A DNA stretch of 64,000 bases from the NCBI RefSeq assembly GCF_000213175.1, contig NW_009799099.1, positions 670,038 to 734,037 of the forward strand, given 5' to 3'. Source of the DNA: Neurospora tetrasperma FGSC 2508. Taxonomy: Eukaryota; Ascomycota; Sordariomycetes; Sordariales; Sordariaceae. Position numbers and translations under genes: made by a program. Numbering within the stretch: the first letter of the stretch is position 1; each line of letters starts with the position of its first letter. Shown here in pieces: positions 48,158 to 59,141 of the stretch. The notes beneath the pieces were generated by a model. That model was not told the origin of the DNA, made no database searches, and saw only the letters and a list, made by a program, of their open reading frames with translations.

Positions 48158-49198
48158 TGTGAAAGATGTTGTGTGAGGGCGACACGGGTATGATGGTGAA
48201 TGGAGAAAGTGAGGTTGCGGAGTTCAAGAACGCGAGCTGGAGACGGAAGTCGGGAGAGAAAAGGCTTGCGGTTATGTTGCGCGCGGCGGGGAGCAGCAAG
48301 CTCGGGTCGGCTGCGACTGACGGCGGGGGGGGGGGAGGGGGGGCGCCTCTGGTGGGTTCTGGCGAGCCTGGCGACTGGGTTGGGAAGTCGGCGTCGGGTC
48401 TGGGAAGCTCCAGCCGAAAAGTGGAAATGGAAATGTTGGGAACACCAGAGACCCCAAGACCAGGTGCAATGTCCCGATAAATTTCTCAGAGGGAGTCGTG
48501 ATTGGTCTTTCTCGCCGTGTGCATCTGGCAGCTCGGCAGCGCTAGGCTCGCCATGACAAGCTTGAAGCAGCACCAATCGCGACCCCACGCCATTGACGAA
48601 ACCAGCCCGTTCATGCACACCATTAACCCTAACCCCTTTTAGCATCATTGCCCCCTTTCACGACTTCTCCAAAGGTAAACAATCACAGACTGAAGGCATA
48701 CCATATCATTTGCAGTCAGCCCTTTCATCTCGATACCGCAAGTGCATTTGTGTCATCCGGAGAAGGTTCGCATCTCATAGCACCTACATAATGCAAGTAT
48801 CTTCTATCTATCGCATACGCATAATTCTGTGTCATCCCCTTTTCTCGTACTTACATCTTGATTACCGTCTGTTGCTTGGAATAGGTCTTACCTAGGTTGT
48901 TTCACTTGTCATGTATTGCAACTGAACCTTGCTCGATACGAAGTCAGTCCCATACAAACGATCACCGTCGTTCACTAAACAATCCACTTGCTTCTTTAAG
49001 CATATCATGATTTTTTTGATCACTTTTGTCTTCATTTCTATGCTGGGTTAATGGCTAGTATAGATATACGCGATCCGTTTATTGTGACCCCATATAACGC
49101 CCTGCATTGTAATCCCGATGCCAAGCTTTTAAACATTCCAATCCCCATTTTCTTTATCCATGGTTTCCCTTTTTATTTTGTTTTTTTCTCGTTTAGCT
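48158..49198. other. Spacer between asparagine synthetase and porin
   Basis: Both genes run leftward, so this holds the porin promoter and the asn 3' flank. It includes a G-run/GGC region at about 48320-48345 and the telobox at 48624. No further gene. Confidence 0.45.
48624..48636. promoter_or_regulatory. Telobox-like TTAACCCTAACCC
   Basis: Nearly two units of the fungal telomere repeat (CCCTAA) lie upstream of porin. In yeasts and plants such teloboxes bind Tbf1/Myb-type factors in promoters of growth genes. Function here is not shown. Confidence 0.4.
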
Positions 49199-51680
49199 TT
49201 ACTCGTCCACGTGGTCATACTTGGCCTGGTGAATGGAGATAGCTCTACCACTGGGGTCGGTCTGCTTGACCCACTTGGGAGTCCACCTCATGACGGTAGA
49301 CGCGCACGAAGGGGGGAAGTGCTCGTCGAACATGCAGCGGTACCAGTAAGCCTCCTTGGTATCGGGGATGTCGTCACCCCACTCGGGCTTGGGGTTCTTC
49401 ATCATCTCGTCCGTGACTTGGAGCTCGGCCTGGTCCTTGAGAGCGTCGATCCATCCGTAGCCGACACCGTCGGAGAACTGCTCCTTCTGGCGGTAGAGGA
49501 TGTTGTCGGGAAGGTAGGCACCCTCGGGCTGGTCCTTGGTATCGAAGGCCTTGCGGAGGATGTACTTCTCGAGCTTCTCCTTGGTGATCATCTTCTCCTG
49601 GGGATCAATGTTGAGCGCAACCTCAAGGAATTCCTTGTCGAGGAAGGGCACACGGGCCTCGAGACCCCAAGCAGAGGTGGACTTGTTGGCGCGTAGGCAG
49701 TCGGCCAAGTGGAGGTTCTTAACACGACGGACACACTCCTCGTGGAACTCCTCCTTGTCGGGAGCGCCGTGGAAGTAGAGGTAACCACCGAAGATCTCGT
49801 CAGAGCCCTCACCAGAGAGAACCATCTTGATACCCATGGCCTTGATCTTGCGAGAGAGGAGGTACATGGGGGTAGAGGCACGGATGGTGGTGACATCGTA
49901 GGTCTCGAGGTGGTAGATGACATCGGAAAGCGCGTTAAGACCATCCTCAATAGTGAAGGTCATGACGTGATGCTTGGTGCCGAGGAACTTGGCGACCTCA
50001 AGGGCGGCCTTGTTGTCAGGGGAGCCGGGGAGACCGATGGAGAAGGAGTTGAGCTGGGGAAGGAAAGTGACGGTCGAGAGCTTGTTCTCATCATCGATAC
50101 CAACCAAACCCTCACCCTTGTCCTGGGCCTCGGGATCAACCTCCTGGTTGAGGGCAGCCTGCTCCTCAGCGAGTTTCCTCAGGCGGAGAGACTCTCTCTG
50201 AGCGATAGCAGCAACCAAAGAGGAATCAAGACCACCGGAAAGAAGGACACCGTAGGGAACCTCAGCCATCAGACGTTTCCTGACAGACTTCTCAAGGGTC
50301 TCGCGGAGAAGCTTGAGGTCGAGAGGAGTCTGGGGGCACTTCTTCTCATCCCACCACGAAGGCTCGAAGTAACGGGTGGTCTCGCCAGTCAAGCTGTCGA
50401 AAACGTGGCCGGGAGGGAAAGCCTCGATATTGTCGCAAACGGGGTGGAGGGACTTGAGCTCGGAGGCGAAGTAGACGGTGCCGGGCTCCTGGGTGTTGTA
50501 GCCCTTGTAGAGGGTGGTGATACCGATGGGGTCGCGGGCGGCGATCGTGCGGTCCTGCTTCTTGTCGTAAAGAACGAAAGAGAACATGCCATCGAGGTGC
50601 TTGGGGGCATCGATGCCGTGCTCGAGGTACTAAATCGCATTGTAAGCATTTTTTTTTTTTCTCTTCATTCATCCTCTCTTTGACAAAGCGCGGAAACTCA
50701 CCAAAGGAATGATGACCTCGCAATCTGAGGTGGTCTTGAAGTGGTAGGGGTTCTTCAAGTGCTTGCGGATAAGACGATGGTTGTAGATCTCGCCGTTGGC
50801 GGCAACGGCAATGCTCTCGTCGGCGTTGGTGAGAGGCTGAGCGCCACTCTCTGTTTTTACCGTCAGTTTCGTTTGGTCTCTTTAGGCATTTTCCATAGGA
50901 GCAGGTTTTCCTTTGTACGCACCAACACCGACAATACTGAGACGTTCATGGCACAAAACTGTGTGAAGCGTATGGTGTCAGCCAATTTTGTTCCTTTTAA
51001 TCAACCCCAATGAGTTCTCGGGTTCGATAAAGAGTGTCCGTACTAGTGTTGTGGCAAGTGACGCTGCCGCCTATATTAAAAAAAGACAATTGTTAGCCAA
51101 GTGCTCCAGAGCTGTCGGGTCATCAATCACATTGCGCAAGCGCGCATTATCGCATTTGTTTATCTATGAGGATGACTCAGGGGCATTTGAAATGGGAATG
51201 AGACTCACTCCAATCAGGACCACGGTGACGGATGCTGTAGATAAGATAAAAGTGTCAATCGAGTCAATTCCTCCTTGGTTTGCCGAAGCCCGGTCGGGCG
51301 GAAAGGTGGGGGAAAAGCGCTTACGCCTTGGAAAGCTTCAGAGCCGTAGGCTTGAACTTGGCGACATCTGGGTGGCTATTTGAAATATCATATTAGTTTA
51401 TACAATCCTAAGAAAGGACGGTTTTCTGTCGCGAGCATCGTTTCTTTGTGCAGCTCGTTTAACCTCGGATGGACGGGGCGCTCGTGTCTTGGCGGAGCAA
51501 TTTTTGGGTCGCAAATTGTTATCAGATGCGCTGCCATTGTTGCCCCTCCGTTCCGATTCCGCTCTTCCCCAAAAGGTCGTCTGCGAAACGACACATGCGA
51601 TGACAGGTGAAGGTATTGTAGGAACACCACAAAAACTTTGGAGTCGCAACTTACTTGTGGCAAGCAAAGATTCCGCACAT
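49199..51680 (-). CDS. asn-2: Asparagine synthetase (glutamine-hydrolysing)
   Basis: Predicted 581-aa cytosolic enzyme making asparagine from aspartate, glutamine and ATP. Seven exons: 51680-51655 (26 nt), 51375-51325 (51), 51234-51209 (26), 51070-51044 (27), 50958-50923 (36), 50850-50702 and 50629-49199. All junctions keep frame. The first five exons total only 166 nt. The mature N-terminus MCGIFAC exposes the catalytic Cys2 of the glutaminase domain. [35 protein letters not shown] and [16 protein letters not shown] follow. The synthetase domain shows the SGGLDSS pyrophosphate loop, [23 protein letters not shown] and [13 protein letters not shown]. The gene symbol follows Neurospora usage as I recall it. 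Several TGACTC cores upstream suggest cross-pathway control by CPC-1. Confidence 0.95.
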
Positions 51681-51974
51681 CTTGACTGTTGGTCGGAGTA
51701 GCTCCTGGTATCTCTGAAATTGGGGCCTGAAAAATGATGCTTGGCGCTCAAAGGCGGAGTAGATGGTACCGAGTTGGCGAAGAGAGGGCTGCCTTTATAA
51801 CTCGGGATGGTCGTCTTGAGACTGCGGGATGCGCAAAGAACGACGTGGATAGCACAGAAGCTGAGGGTGCAAGCTAGACGAAGGCCGGATGGGATGAAAT
51901 GATGAGAGGAAAAAGAGAGAGAAAAAAAAAAGCCAAGAGGGAAAAAGGAACGGGAAGTACAAGAGGAGGGTTGT

Positions 51975-51988
51975 TGACTCAAGAGTCA
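51975..51988. promoter_or_regulatory. Paired CPC-1/Gcn4-type sites upstream of asparagine synthetase
   Basis: TGACTCA at 51975-51981 is followed at once by GAGTCA (inverted TGACTC) at 51983-51988, about 300 nt upstream of the asn start. Further TGACTC cores lie near 52016 (inverted) and 52259. Clustered sites before an amino-acid biosynthesis gene fit general amino-acid control. Confidence 0.65.
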
Positions 51989-53479
51989 AGGGGCTGGCCG
52001 TTTAAGAAGGGCCAAAGAGTCATAGATACGCGGGCACTTACGCATCTCTTGGCGAAAGATAATGTAGTGTGGTGATGTGGTGATGAGCCGACGGAACCCC
52101 AGAAATCGGATCCAAAAGTCCAGTCTTGATACAGGATGAATCCGCACTTTGGCCCCCCCAGACCCATTCAAAACACTCCATTCAAAACTCCATTCAACCC
52201 CGGCGGTCTCCTGTGGTCTCGCCCGAAGGGTGACTTCTCTTTTCCTAGATCGTGTTCTTTGACTCCACGGAAGCATATGATTAACAGCGTGGCAAGCTCA
52301 AAATACTACGGCGTATTTTAGCTGCCACTATTTTGTCCAGGATATTGCCAATTCCCACGGCCCATTGGTTGCTTGGCTCCAGCACACTGGCCAAAAGACG
52401 GAGGAGGCGACAAGCTCCAGAGCCTCTTGTTCCCTTCTGCCAGTCCCTCGCCCCCAAAATCCGTCACAGCCCAAATCTTGAGGCCGGTGTCGGGACAGGC
52501 TGGTCCCTGAGATTGTCTGAAAAGGGACGGTCAATGAAACCCCACATATCGGTCTCAGTCCCGCAGGCCCGCGTCCGCCAATCCAGGGATTACCTCCACC
52601 GGACTGATAAGAGAACCGCGGAAAGCCGTGTACCTTTTAGAAGCCATCATCAGCCGCCGAGCCAAGCATGTTAGCTGGCGCCACAGTGGAGAGAAACGAA
52701 CAGTAAATATTTTCATCACAGTGTGCCGGCAGATTATGTGCCTGCTGCATGGGCTGACAAGTCCTTCCAGCTCTCAACGTCATCGTGTCAACGGCATAAA
52801 GTCCAACTCCCTTACAAACCTCAAGTGGGGGGGCGGCGACAGGTACCCCAGGTTTCTCCGCAAGCGGAGCGTGGCTTGCAACCTTGTCGTGAGGTTAAAA
52901 ACTTCTTAAACAAAGTGAAGGCAGAGAAAAGGCTAGTGGTAAATCATGTACGGAGTATGTGACTGAGAGACCATAAACTGGGTGACCGATATTCTAGGTC
53001 CTCCGGACGTGAACTTCCTGTGAAATAACTTTCCCTTTTTTTTCTTCTTTTTTTTTTTTTTCCTTCTCGAAACGCATACCTCTCCCGCCTTGACCGAAGT
53101 ATCTGCGATTGAAGATGACTCATGAGGGTTCATCCCACTAATTCCACTACTCCTCGGTCGAACTCGACCGCGAGTTTGGTAGATTGGAGATCTAGGTCCG
53201 AGACAGCAAGTATTGAGCACGAAAGTTAGGCGAAACGGACTGATCCATGGGGCGCAGCGTCGGTAATTTTGTTTTTTCTTAGACTCTTGTTCCTCGATCA
53301 TGAGCATATAGAGCAGCCCGAAGATTGAATCGTGCGCAGGATCGCTATTAATGAATGAACTCCCTCCAAATGCCGCCGCAAACAATGAATTGGTATCCCT
53401 AAACTCCGTGTCCCAGTCCAGCAAAACAAAACTGCTCTCTCTTTTTCACCAAGCACCCTCACAGTCGTGGGTTCCCAAT
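51989..53479. other. Spacer between ubc9 and the asparagine synthetase promoter
   Basis: Both flanking genes run leftward. The stretch contains T-rich runs near 53036-53060 and no recognisable gene. Confidence 0.45.
53036..53061. repeat. T-rich tract
   Basis: Two T runs broken by CTTC, in the 3' flank region of ubc9. Low-complexity DNA only. Confidence 0.75.
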
Positions 53480-54175
53480 CTATGGGGCGGCATTCTCCCG
53501 CACGACGCGCTTGATCCGACGTTCATACTCCTGACGATCTTTCTTGAAGAGATTGTACGCCTCAGCCTGGGCTGGGGACTCGGGGTTGGGGTCGTTGAGC
53601 AAGTCTTGAATGCCGAGCAGGATCTGCTTCATCGTGATGGCCGGCTTCCATGCCTCTTCTTCGTTGAGGATCGAGAGACAGACCGTGCCCGATGGGTAGA
53701 CATTGGGGTGGAAGAGAGGGGGGACAAATTTGCCTGCTCAGACGCCAACATGTTAGCCATGTGATCGTGGGAAGAGGGGATGAACGAGGGCTAGCTTTCG
53801 GCGTACACTTGGGGGGTTTCGTGGGATATTCTGCATGCAGAAAACGTCAAGTCAGCACGTGTAATTTTTTTTTTGCTAAAGGCACCGACCGGTGCAGGGC
53901 GCATACCATCAGGGAAAGTGACGGTCAGCTTGAACAGACCACCCTCCCAGATTGTCTTTTCCTTGCCAGGAATACCACATTCCCAAATCTTCAAGTCGAG
54001 CACACCCTGCTGGTTCTTCTGGGGACGGGCATAGAAGCCAAAGGGATGGTCCTTTCGCCACTGCTTCCTAGAGGGAGAGAATAAGATTGTCAGTCTGCTG
54101 GACGTAGGTACACTGTTGCGCGCGATGCTTTGCGGCGTACCGTTCCTCTTGCAAGCGGTTCTGGCACAGCGCCAT
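53480..54175 (-). CDS. ubc9: SUMO-conjugating enzyme Ubc9
   Basis: Predicted 157-aa E2 enzyme that transfers SUMO to targets in the nucleus. Four exons: 54175-54141, 54067-53907, 53830-53807 (24 nt) and 53733-53480, with introns of 73, 76 and 73 nt. The N-terminus [27 protein letters not shown], the [11 protein letters not shown] segment built across exon 3, [13 protein letters not shown] with the active-site Cys near residue 92, and the [23 protein letters not shown] region are family signatures. Length equals yeast Ubc9. The 24-nt exon encodes most of the YPTKPPKC block, so skipping it would delete eight residues in frame. Confidence 0.96.
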
Positions 54176-55509
54176 GGTGGTTGATGAGGTTGACGTTGAC
54201 GGGGTTTGGCGTCGGTAAAAGTTGAGCGGTGGCTGATCAACGTGGGATTTGAGTGATCCCTCGGACGGGCTGAATGCGACGACGATTCAACTTCCACGGC
54301 CGGCTTCTTGCTAATGCAATGACGGCGCCGAGAAACGTGGGGATGCGGCTGAAGAGCTGCTCGGGTTGGTCACGGGGGGGATGGGCGCGGATCAGAAGGT
54401 GGAGTGTGGAAAGGTCCTCTGCAGGTCAGAGATCCAATCCTATGGGCCACGCGATATGTAGTGTAGAAGCGTGGAGTATGTAGCCCCGCAAGGTGAGAGG
54501 TGGGAGTGATTTGGGGTTCGTAATGCCAAAAAAAGAAAAGATGAGGGTTCGAATATCTGGAGTATATGCGGAGAATGATGCGCAATCTGAATGGAATTAA
54601 GTGCTTTCTGGGAACCGACTGTGTCTGATGTAGTAGTTTTCGATTCCTAACGAGGCTGGAGGAAAGTTTCAGTTCGCAAATGGCAGCAAGTCGAAATGGT
54701 GGCAGGCGACGCGTTCGATGAATTGCGCCGAGCGGCCGTCGCTCAGTTATTGCCTGCCGGACTCGGAGTTCCTGTCGTCTCGAATCAGGAAGGCGGAGAG
54801 TGGGTGAATGCCATCGATGGGAGCTCTCTCCTTCAGGTTGTACTACGAAGCTTGTCAACCATCTCACTTAAAGTGAATGGGGCCTATTCGGGTGACAGCG
54901 TGTAGACTCCAAAATGAGCTTGATCCGCAGCCACACTAGCATCAGAAGATGGGATGACAGCGGGATGCCTGTTACTTTCAGTTTTCAAGCAACCTGATAT
55001 CGTCAAGGAATATTGTCTGAAGCTGGAGGTGGTGTCCCTCGGCACACAGCGTACCCTGGCGGGCAATGGTGGGGTAAATAGTTCAAGCAGAGATGCGGGA
55101 AAGCGCCATGAGTGAGCCGAATTGCACATGCAAAGGAAAACCCCCCCCTTCGTCATCTGAACCTTTCTGAATGTCAATCTCCCTCTGACTTCTCTCCCTT
55201 GTTTTCTCCCACTGATCACCCTTTCTTTGGAGGTTTTGGTTCGCTTTTTGAAAACACAATATTGAATTTGCCTATCCCAGAGAGGTTTTGTATACCCTCC
55301 TGATATACCACTCCGCCTTGCATTAGCTTGCCCTGGTTTCTACCCCAAACAGACAACTTCCCGCTTTTACCTCTCTCAAAGAGGTCGTGTTTCAACGTGG
55401 GGTCAACCTTTTGCCCGAGCATCTGCTTCGTCTGTCGGAACGAGGCGCATCCACGACCGATCGACGTCTTTGCGATTTACACAACATTCTTAAACACCCA
55501 TACCGCGCA
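54176..55509. other. Divergent promoter region ubc9 / pex19
   Basis: About 1.3 kb between diverging genes. Short frames on both strands overlap and lack motifs. Confidence 0.45.
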
Positions 55510-56610
55510 ATGGCTTCGAATAACGCCGGCGCAAAGGAGGAGGTGCCCAGGAAGGCCACCGTGGTCGACGAGTTCGACGAGGACGTGTCCGACCCGGATG
55601 AGGATGACCTGGATGACCTGGATGACATGCTCGATGAGTTCGCCGCAGTAGACCTTCAAGCCAAGAAGCCTTCGGGGCCAGCAAGGCCAGACGCCGCTGG
55701 GGCAGATGGTGCCAAGGGGGAAGATGATGTCCTGTCCGAAGAGGAGTTTGCGAAGCAGCTGCAGGCCGGCATGGCTGATCTCCTCGGGGACATCGAGAAC
55801 TCGGTAGGCGCAAACAATTGCAATACCCCAATTTCTGCGGCTCTAGCTAACTCTGAGCCAGCCTGAGCTACAAGCCCAGTTCGAGAGCATATTCAAGGAG
55901 CTAGGAGCCGCCGCCGCTGCTTCGGGTGCCGAGACACCTGGTATCCCCACCCCAAAGGCCGAGACTTCGACCAAGACTCCGCCGTCTTCTTCCCGCAGAG
56001 CCTCGGCCGCGGCCTCACCATCGAGCAAGAATGCCGAAGCTTCCTTCCAAGAGACCATCCGACGGACCATGGAGCGCATGCAGACCTCTGGCGAGCAAGC
56101 CACGGCCGCTGCCGCAGCTGAGGGTTCCGATGATTTCCTTGCTGAGCTGCTTAAGCAGATGCAGTCGGGTGGCCTTGACGGCGAGGGCAGCGAAGAGGAG
56201 TTCAGCAAAATGCTTATGGGAATGATGGAGCAGCTCACACACAAGGACATCCTGTACGAACCTATGAAGGAACTGCACGAGAAGTTCCCTGGCTGGCTGG
56301 AAAAGAACCGTGCGACAACATCCAAGGAGGATCTCGAAAGGTACGAGTTGCAGCAGAAGCTGGTGAGCGAGATTGTGGCCAAGTTCGAGGAGCCCAACTA
56401 CGCAGATACGAGCAAGGAGCACCATGAGTACATCGTGGACAGGATGCAAAAGGTACATTGGCCCAGCAGACCCCGATACATTCGACACCGCCAACTGACA
56501 CCCCTTGTGTATAGATGCAAGATGCTGGCCAGCCTCCCAACGACTTGGTCGGAGACATGCCCTCTGCCCAAAATCTCGACCTCCCCGACGATCAATGCGC
56601 CCCTCAGTAA
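55510..56610 (+). CDS. pex19: Peroxin-19
   Basis: Predicted 326-aa cytosolic receptor and chaperone for peroxisomal membrane proteins, which docks on Pex3. Three exons: 55510-55803, 55862-56452 and 56515-56610, all joined in phase 0. The N-terminus is acidic and disordered with the EFDEDVSDPDEDDLDDLDDML stretch near residues 20-40. The conserved C-terminal half carries LAELLKQMQSGG, FSKMLMGMMEQLTHKDILYEPMKEL and FPGWLEKN blocks that bind membrane-protein targeting signals. Exon 3 gives MQDAGQPPNDLVGDMP and ends in C-A-P-Q (Cys323), a CaaX farnesylation box as in yeast Pex19. A model that stops in intron 2 would lose this box. Confidence 0.94.
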
Positions 56611-57005
56611 TTGTCTCAACACATCCAAACAAAAGCCTGCAGCGAGTATGATACCATGAAGAGTTAGTCGCCATCGACAAATGTTGGGCAGTCTATTGTT
56701 GTGTGCCCTTATATCTACTGCCATCTCAAGAGCAGCACTAAAGTATGAGGATATAGAGCACTTAATGAGATCATTAACTCTAGTGATCCTGCACACCCTC
56801 GTGTACCGAACCGTATTCTTGTTGCATATACCCTTCTGATCTGAAAATGACTATTGGCTGTGTTCCTTTTGTGTCTCCGAACACAATCAATCCTCGATGA
56901 ATGTAGCCCGAACTCCTTGTCCCATGCAAATGCAAGCTATGAATCCAATATGTGCCCCACGATATGAACAAAGCGCAAGAAAACTATCAACCGTCAACAT
57001 GGTAT
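56611..57005. other. Convergent spacer pex19 / low-complexity gene
   Basis: The 3' flanks of two converging genes. No gene is seen. Confidence 0.5.
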
Positions 57006-58403
57006 TTACCCTCCCATCTCCACGTCGTCCTGATTGTGGTGCTGATGCTGTATCCCCGCATCACCACCACCACCACCACTTGGTTGTTGTTGCTGCTGTT
57101 GCTGTTGCTGCTGCGCCAAAACCTCCATAAACAGCGCATCGTACTCATCATCCTCCCCCTCCCCCTCCATATAATCATCCCCTCGTTGTTGTTGCTGCCC
57201 TTGTTGCCCTTGTTGCCCCTGCTGCCCTTCTCTTGCCCTCAAATCCTCCTGCGCCTGCTGATTAAGCGCCAACAAGGCCTCCAACTCCACCTCCTCCTCT
57301 CGCGCAATCATATCCGCCATATAAGCATCCATATCCTGTTCTCCCCCGTTCCCTGTCCCTGGTGGTTGATCTTCCAACAGTCCTTCGAGAAATTGTTGCT
57401 GGTGGTTGAACTTTGCTCGTAGTTGGGCGAGTTCTTCGATTTCTTGCTCGAGAGCAGAAGCAGCAGAACCGTCACCACCGCCGGTACCGGTGTGGAATTG
57501 AGAGGAGTTGAAAGGGTCGGGAGGGGCGGAGGCTTCTTTTGCGAGGCGCAGTTCGCGGTTGAAGCGGAGCCATTCTAGTTTTAGGAGCTGTTTTTGTGGT
57601 CCTTTCTTAGCATGGTTGAATTGGATGGGATGGGAGGGATGGATGGAAGATCTTGGGGTATGGGATCGAAGGATTGAAGGCATGGAAGAAAAAAAGAAAG
57701 AAAGAGGGAAGAAAAAATACAGAGAGAGAAAGAGAGTAGGTAAAAGAAAACAAACCTCATTCTCTCCACCCCTCCTCTCCCACGCCTTATCGTCCGCTCG
57801 TTGCCTCACATTCTGCAAGAACAAACGCCGTCGGTCTTCTTTGCGGTTGGAGGAGAAGGAGGGATGGTTCATAGGTCGAGAGGGCCGGGAGTTGTATTTT
57901 AGGAATTTGTTGTTGTTGTTGGTGTTCCCCCCGTCTAACTGCTGTTGTGCTCCATCTGCCTGTCCATGCTGACCTGAGGCTTGCCCTTGTCCCTGTCCCT
58001 GTCCCTGTCCTTGACTTTGCAAAAACGACCCAAAGATAGGTGATGATTGTGACTGGCCTCCAAAGATCCCTCGTGGTTTCGAGGTCGGTGAACCTGGTGG
58101 TGAAGATCGGGACATTGAATCGAATGGTCGGATGGGCGAGGAAGAGAGGGGAGAGCTGATTTTTGGTCGGTATTGGGGTTGGTATGGCGAGGAGAAGGAG
58201 GTGGTGAAAGAGGGGAAGGTCGACGGCGTTGGCGTATCACTACTGTTGTTGTTATTGTTGTGGTTGTGATTGTGATTGTTGCTTAAGGAGGAGGAGGGAT
58301 CTTGGACTTGGCCAAAGGAAAAAGCTGGAGTTGAGGTGGACATTATGACGACGGGGGCGGCGTCACTGGAAGCGGAGGAGGCTCCGGTATGGAAGAAAGA
58401 CAT
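57006..58403 (-). CDS. Low-complexity protein of unknown function with FG-like N-terminus
   Basis: Predicted 409 aa from two exons, 58403-57756 and 57587-57006. I do not recognise the family. The N-terminal half is rich in Ser, Asn, Gln and Pro with FSFGQ, GIFGG and SPIFGSF, reminiscent of FG nucleoporins. A basic and aromatic core follows, KEDRRRLFLQNVRQRADDKAWERRGG, continuing after the splice as ENELLKLEWLRFNRELRLAKE, which looks like the conserved part. Then come a coiled-coil-like Glu/Gln region, GQQGQQ repeats and a poly-Gln tract near the end. The 168-nt intron is in frame and stop-free. A second in-frame ATG at 58343 (MSTSTPAFSFGQ) is an alternative start. Confidence 0.6.
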   Translation of the reverse strand: MSFFHTGASSASSDAAPVVIMSTSTPAFSFGQVQDPSSSLSNNHNHNHNNNNNSSDTPTPSTFPSFTTSFSSPYQPQYRPKISSPLSSSPIRPFDSMSRSSPPGSPTSKPRGIFGGQSQSSPIFGSFLQSQGQGQGQGQGQASGQHGQADGAQQQLDGGNTNNNNKFLKYNSRPSRPMNHPSFSSNRKEDRRRLFLQNVRQRADDKAWERRGGENEVCFLLPTLFLSLYFFFPLSFFFSSMPSILRSHTPRSSIHPSHPIQFNHAKKGPQKQLLKLEWLRFNRELRLAKEASAPPDPFNSSQFHTGTGGGDGSAASALEQEIEELAQLRAKFNHQQQFLEGLLEDQPPGTGNGGEQDMDAYMADMIAREEEVELEALLALNQQAQEDLRAREGQQGQQGQQGQQQQRGDDYMEGEGEDDEYDALFMEVLAQQQQQQQQQQPSGGGGGDAGIQHQHHNQDDVEMGG

Positions 58404-59141
58404 AATCTGGTGGGATGACTTGGCACTGAGTTTGAGGACGTTGGAGTTGTTTCGATTTGTTGTGGTGACTAAAAAGAATACGAAGTACCGGGCGTGGATA
58501 TCTTTCTCGTCCCGGGTTGTCGCTTGTAAGTGTGTAGGCAGCAGAGCCAAAGAGGTCCGCAATGCGGGTCGGTTTGTGAAGAAGACGGGAGTCGCGGTGT
58601 GTATTGTACAGTTGTTGGATTATTGGATATATATGTACAATGATACTAGGGTCTTGGTATTGAGATCACAACATGCAGTTTTCAGACGCAGTCATGCTTC
58701 CTCAGACGTGCTTGGACATTTTCTGTGTGCAACGTGAAGATCGCGTCTTTCGCTCGGCGAACCGCGGACGCACGTGTAAACTGGGGGGTACGCGACGGTG
58801 CCATAAATGACGGGATTTATTTGGTCCGCCAAGTGTCAGGGTTAGGGTTTAAGCACTTACATCTCACGTTTGACAACTGCAAGACACTCACTTTCCCATT
58901 TCACATCAGAAAAGAAACCGGTCATCTTGCCCGACAAGGTTCTTCCACATGGGCCCGCTGTGCTCGACATCGATGTTTTCTTTTTAAAATCCTCCTTTCC
59001 GACTAGCCCCCCGATACATCCTCCTTATGATGCTCTTCTGTGCAACTTATTTAGTAAAATGTCCCCTCCGCCAACCGTGAGTCAAGCCTCTCGCCCAGTG
59101 CAGCCTGGCAAGAGGTCACCAATTAGGTAGTCGACATCGAC
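58404..59141. other. Divergent promoter region of two unrecognised genes
   Basis: This holds promoters for the leftward 58403 gene and the rightward 59142 gene. A telobox-like motif lies at 58838. A possible short upstream exon for the 59142 gene begins at about 59059. Confidence 0.45.
58838..58850. promoter_or_regulatory. Telobox-like AGGGTTAGGGTTT
   Basis: Two units of TTAGGG-type repeat lie in the divergent promoter, about 300 nt from the rightward ATG. Too short to be a telomere relic with confidence; it may be a factor-binding site. Confidence 0.4.

Noticed and set aside
49709-50683. 324-codon frame on the + strand
   Set aside because: Antisense shadow of asparagine synthetase, for the same reason.
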